Below are positions 15,364-23,154 of a stretch of 64,000 nucleotides of DNA, piece by piece (position 1 is the stretch's first letter; the number at the start of each line of letters is the position of its first letter). The notes beneath the pieces are model-generated. The model was not told where the DNA came from. It ran no database searches and worked only from the letters and a program-made list of their open reading frames with translations. The stretch is from Caproicibacterium argilliputei. GTDB taxonomy: Bacteria > Bacillota > Clostridia > Oscillospirales > Acutalibacteraceae. The position numbers were made by a program, and so were the translations under genes. The stretch lies in NCBI RefSeq assembly GCF_029211325.2, contig NZ_CP135996.1, positions 2,542,001 to 2,606,000 of the forward strand, written 5' to 3'.

Positions 15364-15551
15364 TTTCCGGCACCCCCCAAAAACGGTTTATCCAGCCCGG
15401 TAAACAGCGTGCCAGCCTCAAATGCCTTTTCCGGCGCGTACAGTCCCTCGAATTTTTGAAACGGAACGTAGGCCATGGCCAGCACCGGATCTTTGGGAAA
15501 CGGTGACAGCGTCTGTGCATTGCATGGCTGATTCTGTGTATTTTCTGCCAT
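15360..15551 (-). CDS. cotJA: Spore coat-associated protein CotJA
   Basis: 63 residues from ATG 15551 behind AGGAAAGGAG. The core LAMAYVPFQKFEGLYAPEKA and the GTLFTGLDKPF segment are the CotJA signature (Y-V-P-x-Q, tyrosine and proline-rich). It is the first gene of the cotJ operon. A string GCATAAGAT about 45 bp upstream has a partial likeness to a sigma-E -10 box, but no good -35 is visible, so the sporulation promoter is inferred from the family only. Confidence 0.9.
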   Translation of the reverse strand: MAENTQNQPCNAQTLSPFPKDPVLAMAYVPFQKFEGLYAPEKAFEAGTLFTGLDKPFLGGAGK

Positions 15552-15802
15552 CGAAAAAACTCCTTTCCTGAGGAAATATCCTTTCCCATCTTATGCGCCG
15601 TGCGGATTTTTGCTTAAACCGTTCTTTTTTCACAGACTCTGCGGGCAGTTTTCATCTGTTGAACAGATTTGCAGGTTACGATAGGTTTATAAAAATTCCG
15701 ATTCTTGTAAACGTACACCACTTATGTTAAAATAAATTTACTTTATGAAGCAGAATATACCACAGCCCGTTCGGCTGTTCACGAAGGGGACTTTTAAAAA
15801 TC

Positions 15803-16744
15803 ATGTCAACTGTTTACTTTGTACTGCCCTGCTACAATGAAGAAGCGGTTCTGCCGGAAACGGTCAAAGAACTGACCGCACAGCTGCAGTCGATGATGCA
15901 GAGTGGTCTTGCCGACGAAAACAGCCGGATGCTTTTTGTAGACGACGGCAGCAAAGACCGCACTTGGGAACTGATTGAAAAATTTCACAGTGAAAATCCA
16001 CTGGTCAGCGGGCTGAAGCTTGCGCACAACCGCGGCCACCAGAACGCTCTGCTGGCAGGGCTGATGACCGCAAAGGACGAAGCCGACTGTGCCATCAGTC
16101 TGGACGCCGACCTGCAGGACGACATCTCCATACTGCCGCAGTTCGTGCAGAAATTTCAGGATGGCTGTGACGTGGTCTACGGCGTGCGCAACAAACGCGA
16201 AACCGACACCTGGTTTAAACGCACCACCGCCGAGGGCTTCTATAAAGTGATGGAAAAGCTCGGCGCGGAAGTTGTCTATAACCACGCCGACTATCGCCTG
16301 ATGAGCAAGCGCGCACTGGAGGCGCTCTCCGAGTACAAAGAGGTAAACCTGTTCCTGCGCGGCATTGTGCCGCTGATCGGCTACCGCAGCGATTACGTTT
16401 ACTACGACCGTCATGAACGCTTTGCGGGCGAAAGCAAGTACCCTCTCAAAAAGATGCTCTCCTTTGCGATGGACGGCATTACTTCTTTCAGCGTCAAACC
16501 GCTGAAGCTGATTGCAAATCTCGGCATTTTCGTGGCGCTGATTTCAGTTGTGGGGCTGCTGTACGCGCTCATTTCCCACTTTATGGGCAACACCGTGGCT
16601 GGCTGGACCGCCATTGTCTGTTCCATCTGGCTTTTGGGCGGCATTCAGATGCTGTGCTTGGGCATTGTCGGCGAATATATCGGAAAAATTTACAACGAAG
16701 TAAAGGCTCGCCCGCGCTTCCGAATTGAAAAACATTTAAAATAA
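15803..16744 (+). CDS. GT2 glycosyltransferase, GtrB/DPM1-like, membrane-anchored
   Basis: 313 residues. The N-terminal 220 residues are a family-2 glycosyltransferase: LPCYNEE at residues 8-14, the FVDDGSKDRTW nucleotide-binding segment, and the metal-binding LDADLQD. Two hydrophobic segments (about 235-260 and 270-292) anchor it in the membrane, and the YIGKIYNEVKARPRF tail is typical. GtrB-like enzymes move glucose or other sugars from a UDP-sugar to undecaprenyl phosphate, to supply glycosylation on the outside of the cell. The matching flippase-type small protein (GtrA) is not adjacent. A terminator follows at 16751-16790. Confidence 0.87.
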   Translation: MSTVYFVLPCYNEEAVLPETVKELTAQLQSMMQSGLADENSRMLFVDDGSKDRTWELIEKFHSENPLVSGLKLAHNRGHQNALLAGLMTAKDEADCAISLDADLQDDISILPQFVQKFQDGCDVVYGVRNKRETDTWFKRTTAEGFYKVMEKLGAEVVYNHADYRLMSKRALEALSEYKEVNLFLRGIVPLIGYRSDYVYYDRHERFAGESKYPLKKMLSFAMDGITSFSVKPLKLIANLGIFVALISVVGLLYALISHFMGNTVAGWTAIVCSIWLLGGIQMLCLGIVGEYIGKIYNEVKARPRFRIEKHLK

Positions 16745-16750
16745 ACGTTC

Positions 16751-16790
16751 AAAGGAGCCACAGGAAAGGTTTTCCCGCGGCTCCTTTTTT
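16751..16790 (+). terminator. Terminator after the GtrB-like gene
   Basis: AAAGGAGCC pairs with GGCTCCTTT across a 19-base loop, followed by TTTTTT. Confidence 0.85.
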
Positions 16791-16898
16791 GACCCCGGCG
16801 GTATCAAAGTGCCGAATCCACCTCTTCCTGTTTTCACAAGGAATCTGCTTTCCTTGTGATGTTTTTGTGCATACAGGAAAAATCAAGAAAAAATAAAT

Positions 16899-16947
16899 TG
16901 ACAGTTTATGAAAAAAGTTAATATATTTATACGTTAGTCGCGACTAA
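16899..16947 (+). promoter_or_regulatory. AT-rich promoter overlapping a perfect 14-bp palindrome
   Basis: TTGACA near 16899, a spacer of about 18 bp of A/T-rich sequence, a TATATT-type -10, and immediately after it the perfect palindrome TTAGTCGCGACTAA at 16934-16947, placed at the expected transcription start. This is the normal layout of a repressor operator. The remainder of 16791-17054 shows no gene other than a 28-codon frame from ATG 17022 that overlaps the next gene. Confidence 0.6.
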
Positions 16948-17054
16948 TTTAAGCTTCAACCAGAGACATCACCGGCGCAGCGAACTACTAAAAATACATA
17001 CACAAAGAAGAGAAACAACGATGGAACAGCAGAAAAACGGAGAGGGTGATTCCT

Positions 17055-17339
17055 ATGACAGTGAAAGAATCCTTTTCACGGCTGAAAAACAGCAGCTTTT
17101 GGTATAAAGCACTTTGCATATTCCTGCTTATCAATGTTTTTATGAGCTTTTGCTTCGACCCAAATCATACATATGGAAATATACCTGTGCGTTTTTTGCG
17201 TCTGGCTATTTATGCAGCCATTGCCTTTGCCATCTATAAAACCAGTGATATGAAAAAAACATCTTCACGTGTAATTGTCGGTTTCTCTATCGTGGCATTG
17301 CTATTCTATTTCATCATAATCATCAAAAGCCTTGTTTAA
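17055..17339 (+). CDS. Small three-helix membrane protein, unknown
   Basis: 94 residues from ATG 17055, with GGAGAGGG upstream. Three hydrophobic segments are visible (about residues 18-36, 47-63 and 73-92), separated by short charged loops; the N-terminus is MTVKESFSRLKNSS. There is no family I recognise. Codon use and base composition are clearly more AT-rich than in the neighbouring enzymes, as is the next gene, which suggests a lineage-specific or transferred pair. Expression is probably controlled through the palindrome at 16934-16947. Confidence 0.6.
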   Translation: MTVKESFSRLKNSSFWYKALCIFLLINVFMSFCFDPNHTYGNIPVRFLRLAIYAAIAFAIYKTSDMKKTSSRVIVGFSIVALLFYFIIIIKSLV

Positions 17340-17468
17340 ACGCTTCTCCGCACGCATCGTGTTTGGACTGCCTCTTGGCATTACCTTGCGGAACTTTTTC
17401 TTTTAAGGCTTCTCCATAGAAAGTTGATTGGAAAACTTTATTATTTTTTCTGTTAAATTTAAGAATTT

Positions 17469-17852
17469 ATGTTACATTTTTTTGCCGCTGTACTGCTGTC
17501 TGTTTGTGCGGCACTTGTTTTCTCTGGCTGCGGCTCCGCCGCAAAGGTTTCGGACGGTACTTATCTGGCAAAAAAGACAAACAACGTGCTTAGTTCTTTT
17601 CTGCCGTACTTTGACGTTTCGCAGTCAAAGGTTAGCCTGCATCTGAATGTGGAAGTGTTCGTGAACGGAACCTGTCGGGAAAACACGGAAAAGCACCTTT
17701 TGACGGTGACACTTGACGACAAAAGTGAAATGCAGTTCGCGGTCAGCGGAAAAAAGCTGACCTTACAGCCCACAAGTAAATTATCTGAAACCGTAAGCCA
17801 TGTCTATCAGTCCGGCATGGTGTTTGAAAAGGCAGAACCGGTTTCCGGCTGA
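17469..17852 (+). CDS. Small secreted lipoprotein, unknown
   Basis: 127 residues from ATG 17469 with a classical lipoprotein signal: hydrophobic segment then FSGC at about residue 18-21, the cysteine being the lipid anchor. The mature part is short, beta-rich and hydrophilic (KVSLHLNVEVFVNGT, HLLTVTLDDKSEMQF). No ribosome site is obvious before the ATG, which lowers confidence in the exact start. It lies 130 bp after the small membrane protein gene and could be co-transcribed. No known family was recognised. Confidence 0.5.
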   Translation: MLHFFAAVLLSVCAALVFSGCGSAAKVSDGTYLAKKTNNVLSSFLPYFDVSQSKVSLHLNVEVFVNGTCRENTEKHLLTVTLDDKSEMQFAVSGKKLTLQPTSKLSETVSHVYQSGMVFEKAEPVSG

Positions 17853-17902
17853 GTTTTGTTCCCGCAGATGTGCGCTGCGGGAACATTTTGCGCATTTTAT
17901 TC

Positions 17903-17930
17903 TTGACATATGCCATTTACCGTGTATAAT
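17903..17930 (+). promoter_or_regulatory. Promoter of the DUF134-NifX-like operon
   Basis: TTGACA (17903-17908), 16-bp spacer, TATAAT (17925-17930). A palindrome-type sequence occupies the spacer. Confidence 0.85.
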
Positions 17931-17953
17931 AGAAGCATAAATGTCATATGCCA
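17904..17953 (+). promoter_or_regulatory. Two copies of TGnCATATGnCA, likely operator pair
   Basis: TGACATATGCCA (17904-17915) overlaps the -35 and spacer; TGTCATATGCCA (17942-17953) lies just after the transcription start. Both fit the palindrome TGnCATATGnCA and also share flanking CATT(T/A)AC, so they are a 38-bp-spaced direct repeat. The first downstream gene encodes a DUF134 helix-turn-helix protein, making autoregulation likely. Confidence 0.6.
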
Positions 17954-17976
17954 TTAACGAAAAGGAGGTGAGCACC

Positions 17977-18390
17977 ATGCCCAGGCCCTGCAAGCGCCGC
18001 CGGATTTGCGCGCTGCCCGGCTGCGGCCGCTTCGGCCCAAAGGACGCAGAAGCACCCCAAAAACCGGCAATCACCATGACACTGGATGAATTTGAAGCTG
18101 TGCGGCTGATTGACCTAAAGGGCATGACACAGGAGCAGTGCGCGGCGCAAATGAACGTGGCGCGCACCACCGCGCAGGCCATCTACAACAGCGCCCGCAT
18201 CAAGCTGGCCGAGTGCTTGGTGAATCAAAGAGAACTGACTATACAGGGCGGCGAGTATGTGCTCTGCGACGGCAGCGCGCAAAACTGCGGCTGCACGCAC
18301 TGCGGCCGCCGCCGATGCGGGACAAGTGGAGTCTCTACAGGCAAACCCACCATTGACTTACTGACAAAACAGGAGGAAACAAGCAAATGA
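17977..18390 (+). CDS. DUF134-family DNA-binding protein
   Basis: 137 residues from ATG 17977, preceded by AAAGGAGGTGAGC; an in-frame ATG at 17941 lies inside the operator. The N-terminal MPRPCKRRRI and the PGCGRFGPK segment are the DUF134 hallmark, followed by a sigma-70 region 4-like helix-turn-helix (MTQEQCAAQMNVARTTAQAIYNSAR, about residues 48-72). The C-terminal part is cysteine-rich (C-x5-NCGCTHC-x4-C) and may bind a metal or an Fe-S cluster. DUF134 genes commonly sit beside NifX/NafY-like genes, as here, where the two overlap by four bases. The role as transcription regulator is an inference from the fold. Confidence 0.88.
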   Translation: MPRPCKRRRICALPGCGRFGPKDAEAPQKPAITMTLDEFEAVRLIDLKGMTQEQCAAQMNVARTTAQAIYNSARIKLAECLVNQRELTIQGGEYVLCDGSAQNCGCTHCGRRRCGTSGVSTGKPTIDLLTKQEETSK

Positions 18391-18782
18391 AAATTGCAGT
18401 CACTTACGAAAACGGACAGGTCTTTCAGCACTTCGGGCACACTGAACAGTTTAAATTCTATGAGGTGGAAGCGGGCAAAGTAACCGCATCCTCCGTTGTG
18501 AGTACCAACGGCAGCGGTCACGGCGCGCTGGCAGGCTTTTTAAAGGCAGCACAGGTAGACACCCTCATCTGCGGCGGCATCGGCGGCGGCGCGCGCACCG
18601 CGCTGAGCGAGGCCGGCATCCGGCTTTTCGGCGGTGTTTCCGGTGACGCCGACAAAGCAGTAGAGGCGCTGCTGGCAGGCAGTCTGGCATTTGACCCCAA
18701 TGTCAAATGCAGCCATCATGAGGAAAGCGGCCACACCTGCGGGGAGCACGGCTGCGGCGAGCACCACCATCACGGGGCATAA
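18387..18782 (+). CDS. NifX/NafY-like dinitrogenase iron-molybdenum cofactor family protein
   Basis: 131 residues, overlapping the DUF134 gene by four bases. Residues 1-105 have the ribonuclease-H-like NifX fold (MKIAVTYENGQVFQHFGHTEQFKFYEV, GGIGGGARTALSEAGI). The C-terminal 25 residues are a metal-binding tail with several His and Cys (CSHH, HTCGEHGCGEHHHH). No nitrogenase genes are in the window; stand-alone members occur widely in anaerobes and are thought to carry or sense metal-sulfur clusters. The tail suggests Ni, Fe or Zn binding. The operon ends at the terminator at 18809-18846. Confidence 0.88.
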   Translation: MKIAVTYENGQVFQHFGHTEQFKFYEVEAGKVTASSVVSTNGSGHGALAGFLKAAQVDTLICGGIGGGARTALSEAGIRLFGGVSGDADKAVEALLAGSLAFDPNVKCSHHEESGHTCGEHGCGEHHHHGA

Positions 18783-18808
18783 CCGGATTCACAAAACAAC
18801 TGCTGCAA

Positions 18809-18846
18809 GCGGACAGACGGGTCTTCCCCCGCCTGTCCGTTTTTTG
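18809..18846 (+). terminator. Terminator after the NifX-like gene
   Basis: CGGACAG pairs with CTGTCCG, with further GGG/CCC pairing in the loop, followed by TTTTTTG. Confidence 0.85.
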
Positions 18847-18988
18847 TGACGCAGTTACAGTAAGGCATGGAAAAACAGGGTATACTTCACTGCAGAAGAG
18901 AATGGAAGTTTTGGGCTTTTCCCTGCATCTGCACCCGGAAGAACCGCCTGCAAATGCAGAAAACAAATTTCAATTAGGAGGAATCTTC

Positions 18989-21454
18989 ATGCGTAAAGTT
19001 GTAATTGTCGGCGGTGTCGCGGGCGGTGCAAGCTGCGCGGCGCGCCTGCGGCGGCTGGATGAATCCGCCCAGATTGTCCTGCTGGAGCGCGGACCGTACA
19101 TTTCCTATGCCAACTGCGGGCTGCCATACTATGTGGGTGATACGATTAAAACCGAGAGCGCGCTGCTGCTGCAGACGCCCGAAGCGATGCACCAGAAATT
19201 CAATGTGGATGTGCGCGTCAAAAATGAGGTGCTTTCCCTTGACCGCGCCAAAAAAGCGGTGCAGATCAAGCGTCTGGACACCGGAGAAGTGTATGAGGAG
19301 TCATACGACACACTGGTGCTTTCCACCGGTTCGTCGCCGCTGCGGCCGAAAATTCCCGGCATTGATTCCCCGCGCATCGAAACTCTTTGGACGGTGCCGG
19401 ATGCGGCGCGCATCCGCGACACTGTCCGTACAAAAGGCATCCGCTCTGCCGCAGTAATCGGTGGTGGCTTCATCGGTTTGGAAATGGCGGAAAACCTGCG
19501 CGAAGCCGGTCTGGAAGTTTCCATTGTGGAAATGCAGAATCAGGTCATGGCGCCGCTGGACTACGAGATGGCGCAGCTGCTGCACGAGCACCTGACCGAA
19601 AACGGCGTTGCCCTGCATTTGGGCGATGGCGTCGCATCCTTCGCCGACAACGGGCAAGCCGTTTCCATTACGCTCAAAAGCAGCAAAACCGTTTCCGCAG
19701 AGTTGGTGCTGCTTGCCATCGGTGTACGCCCCAACAGCGAACTTGCCAAAAATGCCGGACTGACGGTCAATGTGCGCGGCGGCATTGTGACGGATGCGCA
19801 CCTGCGCACGTCCGACCCTGCCATTTACGCGGTCGGTGACGTCACCGAAGTGGAAGACCTGGTCTTCGGCGGGAGCACGATGGTGCCGCTTGCCGGCCCT
19901 GCCAACAAGCAGGGGCGCATGGCAGCGGACAACATCGCCGGTGCGGATGAAACCTACCGCGGCACACAGGGAACTTCGGTTGCCAAGGTGTTCGACCTGA
20001 CCGCCGCCAGCACTGGTGCAAACGAAAAGACGCTGCAGAAGCGCGGTCTTACGCGCGGGAAAGACTATGAAGTCGTGACCATTACACAGAACTCCCACGC
20101 AGGCTACTACCCCGGCGCACTTCCCATGACGCTGAAACTGTTGTTTTCCACAGACGGCAAAAAACTGTTCGGCGCGCAAATTGTCGGGCGGGACGGCGTT
20201 GACAAGCGCATTGACACCATTGCGGCAGTGCTGCGCCTGGGCGGCGGCGTACGCGACCTGACCGAACTGGAGCTTGCCTACGCGCCGCCCTACTCCTCTG
20301 CCAAAGATCCGGTCAACATGGCTGGTTTCACTGCGGAAAATGTGCTGCGCGGCAAAGTGCGCTTCGCGGACTGGAACGTCACGGAAAAGGAGCCGGACGC
20401 TGTCCTGCTGGATGTGCGCGAGGATGCGGAACTGCTCGCCTATTCCCTGCCGAATGCCGTTCACATTCCACTGGGGCAGCTGCGCGGGCGGCTCAAGGAA
20501 CTGGACTCCGGCAAACCCATCGTCACGGTCTGTGCCATCGGTGTGCGCGCTTACAATGCGGCGCGCATCCTGATGCAGCACGGATTCCAAAACGTGCGGG
20601 TCTACCCGGGCGGCGCACGGTTTTACCGTTCGACGCACGAGCAGCCCGCGGTGCAGCCAGAAGCCGCGCCGAAACCGACTGCCGCCGCGGCACCTGCCAA
20701 AAGCACGGCGGTACCCAGCGCGTCCGTCCGACTGGACTGCTGCGGCCTGCAGTGCCCCGGGCCGATTATGAAAGTATATGAGGCCATGAAAGCCATGCAG
20801 GAAGGGCAGGTGTTGGAGGTAACCGCCTCTGACCCCGGCTTTGTCAAGGACATTGCCGCGTGGTGCCGCCGCACCGGAAACCCGTTGATTGAAAACACAA
20901 AGCGCGGCAGCGACTTTGTTTCTCTGGTGCAAAAGGGCGGCACAGCACCCACCGCACCGGCAGGGCCGCTGGTTCGTGACACACCGCAGGGAAAAACACT
21001 TATCGTCTTTTCCGGCGATTTGGACAAAGTGCTTGCCAGCTTTATCATTGCCAATGGCGCCGCAGCCATGGGTCGGCCGGTCACCATGTTCTTCACGTTC
21101 TGGGGGCTGACCGTGCTGCGCAAAAGTAAGAAACAGCCGGTGCAGAAAACCTTGGTAGAATCCCTGTTTGGCAACCTGCTGCCGCGCGGCAGCAAAAAGC
21201 TGCGCCTCTCCCGCATGAACATGGGCGGCATGGGCACCGCCATGATGAAAAAAATCATGCGCGACAAAAATGTCAGCTCTCTGGAGGAACTGATTCAGCA
21301 GGCAATCCGGCAAGGCATCAAGATTGTCGCGTGCACCATGAGCATGGATGTCATGGGCATCAAGGCAGAGGAACTGATTGACGGCGTAGAGTTAGGCGGC
21401 GTCGGCGCGTACCTAGGCGACGCAGAGGAATCCAACGTCAACCTGTTCATTTAG
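18989..21454 (+). CDS. Four-domain persulfide-type flavoprotein: CoA-disulfide reductase, rhodanese, TusA, DsrE
   Basis: 821 residues from ATG 18989 behind TTAGGAGGAATC. Order of domains: FAD-binding (GGVAGGASCAA, residues 8-18) with Cys43 in YANCGLPYYVG, the redox cysteine of CoA-disulfide reductases; NAD-binding GGGFIG near 158-163; dimerisation domain to about 445; rhodanese about 450-550 with a C-x4-R loop (CAIGVR, Cys near 514); TusA about 580-650 with the catalytic LQCPGP; and a DsrE-like domain about 669-821. The assembly would let a sulfane sulfur be released from CoA persulfide or a similar donor, passed over three cysteines, and handed on, all on one chain. Such fusions occur in other anaerobes, but the target acceptor is unknown. 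No clear promoter is seen; a terminator precedes it. Confidence 0.9.
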   Translation: MRKVVIVGGVAGGASCAARLRRLDESAQIVLLERGPYISYANCGLPYYVGDTIKTESALLLQTPEAMHQKFNVDVRVKNEVLSLDRAKKAVQIKRLDTGEVYEESYDTLVLSTGSSPLRPKIPGIDSPRIETLWTVPDAARIRDTVRTKGIRSAAVIGGGFIGLEMAENLREAGLEVSIVEMQNQVMAPLDYEMAQLLHEHLTENGVALHLGDGVASFADNGQAVSITLKSSKTVSAELVLLAIGVRPNSELAKNAGLTVNVRGGIVTDAHLRTSDPAIYAVGDVTEVEDLVFGGSTMVPLAGPANKQGRMAADNIAGADETYRGTQGTSVAKVFDLTAASTGANEKTLQKRGLTRGKDYEVVTITQNSHAGYYPGALPMTLKLLFSTDGKKLFGAQIVGRDGVDKRIDTIAAVLRLGGGVRDLTELELAYAPPYSSAKDPVNMAGFTAENVLRGKVRFADWNVTEKEPDAVLLDVREDAELLAYSLPNAVHIPLGQLRGRLKELDSGKPIVTVCAIGVRAYNAARILMQHGFQNVRVYPGGARFYRSTHEQPAVQPEAAPKPTAAAAPAKSTAVPSASVRLDCCGLQCPGPIMKVYEAMKAMQEGQVLEVTASDPGFVKDIAAWCRRTGNPLIENTKRGSDFVSLVQKGGTAPTAPAGPLVRDTPQGKTLIVFSGDLDKVLASFIIANGAAAMGRPVTMFFTFWGLTVLRKSKKQPVQKTLVESLFGNLLPRGSKKLRLSRMNMGGMGTAMMKKIMRDKNVSSLEELIQQAIRQGIKIVACTMSMDVMGIKAEELIDGVELGGVGAYLGDAEESNVNLFI

Positions 21455-21499
21455 CCTGCCGCACAACCCGGTTGACTGCGCTGCAGCTGCCGACACATA

Positions 21500-21539
21500 A
21501 AGCCGGAGCGCCTTTCTACAAGGCGGCTCCGGTTTTTTC
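21500..21539 (+). terminator. Terminator after the four-domain flavoprotein
   Basis: AGCCGGAGC(G)CCTT pairs with AAGG(C)GGCTCCGG around TCTAC, followed by TTTTTT. Confidence 0.9.
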
Positions 21540-21600
21540 TGCGCGCAAATCCCCCTCTGCCTCCACCCGCGAAAAAAAGAAGCCTTTTTTCAATTTCCTA

Positions 21601-21631
21601 TTGACATTCTATTTATATTTGATAAAATATA
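21601..21631 (+). promoter_or_regulatory. Promoter with inverted repeat TATATTT-n4-AAATATA, candidate OhrR operator
   Basis: TTGACA (21601-21606), 16-bp spacer, TAAAAT (21623-21628). The inverted repeat TATATTT/AAATATA (21614-21631, GATA centre) covers the spacer and the -10 box. The operon below it encodes an OhrR-type repressor, whose known operators are similar AT-rich inverted repeats. Confidence 0.6.
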
Positions 21632-21684
21632 GTTGTACAAAATATAAATGCAGACCATTTACTTCATCGAAGGAGGCAATTCTG

Positions 21685-22227
21685 ATGAACCTTTACGAAT
21701 ATTCCGTGACAAACACCGCAGGCGAAGAAGTTTCGCTTAACACCTATGCCGGCAAAGTGCTGCTGATTGTAAACACCGCCACCGGCTGCGGCTTTACCCC
21801 GCAGTATCAAGATTTGGAGGAAATGTACGAGCAGTACCACGACCGTGGGCTGGAGATTCTCGACATTCCCTGCAACCAGTTCGCCGGTCAGACGCCCGGC
21901 ACCGATGAGGAAATCCACCAATTCTGCACCCTGCATTACAACACGCAGTTCCCGCAAATGAAAAAATCGGACGTCAACGGGGAGAATGCCCTGCCGCTTT
22001 ATGCATATCTTAAAAACCAGAAGGGATTTGAGGGCTTCGGCAAGGGCGCCAAGGCGCTTGCCATGCGCGCCATGCTCAAAAGCATCGATAAGGACTACAA
22101 GAACAACCCGGACATCAAGTGGAACTTCACCAAATTTGTGGCAGACCGAAACGGCAGCATCGTGGCGCGCTTTGAGCCGACTGCAGATATGCAGGAGGTC
22201 AAGGCTCTGGTCGCCAGCCTGCTATAA
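21685..22227 (+). CDS. Glutathione peroxidase-like thiol peroxidase
   Basis: 180 residues from ATG 21685 behind GAAGGAGGC. The peroxidatic residue is Cys35 in NTATGCGFTPQY (Cys form, not Sec); the partner Gln is in PCNQFAGQTPG and the Trp in KWNFTKF, completing the catalytic tetrad with the Asn. Bacterial members usually take electrons from thioredoxin rather than glutathione. The following gene encodes a thioredoxin-reductase-like flavoprotein and the third an OhrR regulator, so the operon looks like an organic-hydroperoxide defence unit. The resolving cysteine is not obvious: the C-terminal part has few cysteines (Cys63 and Cys78 region). Confidence 0.93.
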   Translation: MNLYEYSVTNTAGEEVSLNTYAGKVLLIVNTATGCGFTPQYQDLEEMYEQYHDRGLEILDIPCNQFAGQTPGTDEEIHQFCTLHYNTQFPQMKKSDVNGENALPLYAYLKNQKGFEGFGKGAKALAMRAMLKSIDKDYKNNPDIKWNFTKFVADRNGSIVARFEPTADMQEVKALVASLL

Positions 22228-22266
22228 GACCGAAAAAACGCAGAACGTACAGAAAGGAAGACAGAA

Positions 22267-23139
22267 ATGCAGCGATACCAAATTGCAGTCATTGGCACCG
22301 GACCGGCGGGGCTTTCCGCCGCCGTTACCGCGAAAATCCGCAACAAAACCGTCCTGCTGCTCGGCAGGCAGTCGTTAAGCGCCAAAGTGCAGAAAGCCCA
22401 CGCCATTCAAAACTACCTCGGGCTGCCGAACATCAGCGGCGAGGCGCTGCGACAGGCGTTTCAAGACCATCTGGATGCCATGCAGCTTTCCATTACCGAA
22501 GCGAAGGTCAGCATGGTGTATGCCATGGGCGATTACTTTGCCATCCAAACAGCAGACGAAAACTATGAAGCCGAGTCTGTCATTCTGGCAACCGGTGTTG
22601 TGCAGGGGCGGCCTTTTCCCGGCGAAGAAGCGCTGCTGGGACGCGGCGTCAGTTACTGCGCAACCTGCGACGCACCGCTGTACCGCGGAAAAACCGTTGC
22701 CGTCATCGGTGCCAGCCCCAAGGAAGAGGCAGAAGCTGAGTTTCTGGCGGAAGTGGCACAGCAGGTATACTATCTGCCGCTGTACGCAGAAACCCCGCAG
22801 CTTTCCGCCACGATCAAGGTCATTCAGGACTCCCCCACCGCCATTTTGGGCAGCCAAAAGGTGGAACGCCTGCAGACCAAGTCCGGCGAATATCCCGTAG
22901 ACGGCGTTTTCATTCTGCGGGACAGCATTGCACCCAACCAGCTGGTGCCGGGACTGCAGACGGAAGAAAACCATGTTGCGGTCAACCGCCGCATGGAAAC
23001 CAGCATCCCCGGCTGCTTTGCCTGCGGCGACCTGGTGGGAAAGCCCTATCAGTATATCAAATCCGCCGGAGAGGGAAATGTCGCGGCACTTTCCGCCGTT
23101 GCTTATCTGGATGAAAAAAAGCGCAGTGCGCGCGCATGA
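22267..23139 (+). CDS. Thioredoxin reductase-like flavoprotein lacking the NADPH motifs (FFTR-like)
   Basis: 290 residues from ATG 22267. The FAD site VIGTGPAGLSAA is near residue 8, and the redox pair is in YCATCDAPLY (C-x-x-C, about residues 132-135), as in thioredoxin reductases. The region where NADPH-dependent enzymes have GGGxxA and HRRxxxRA reads VIGASPKEEAE and PLYAETPQL, so the pyridine nucleotide site looks lost. This is the pattern described for ferredoxin-linked flavin thioredoxin reductases (FFTR) of Clostridia. Electrons may therefore come from ferredoxin. It is placed between the peroxidase and OhrR genes, so it may reduce the peroxidase through a thioredoxin encoded elsewhere. 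Confidence 0.85.
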   Translation: MQRYQIAVIGTGPAGLSAAVTAKIRNKTVLLLGRQSLSAKVQKAHAIQNYLGLPNISGEALRQAFQDHLDAMQLSITEAKVSMVYAMGDYFAIQTADENYEAESVILATGVVQGRPFPGEEALLGRGVSYCATCDAPLYRGKTVAVIGASPKEEAEAEFLAEVAQQVYYLPLYAETPQLSATIKVIQDSPTAILGSQKVERLQTKSGEYPVDGVFILRDSIAPNQLVPGLQTEENHVAVNRRMETSIPGCFACGDLVGKPYQYIKSAGEGNVAALSAVAYLDEKKRSARA

Positions 23140-23154
23140 CTGCAGGTGAAAGGT

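Noticed and set aside
17022..17108. 28-codon leader peptide frame before the small membrane protein gene
   Set aside because: Weak ribosome site and no amino-acid bias that would suggest attenuation; it overlaps the real gene out of frame.
19301..21313. 670-codon minus-strand open frame opposite the four-domain flavoprotein
   Set aside because: It is a shadow of the GC-rich coding strand: no ribosome site, His/Arg/Gln-rich product and no recognisable domain.
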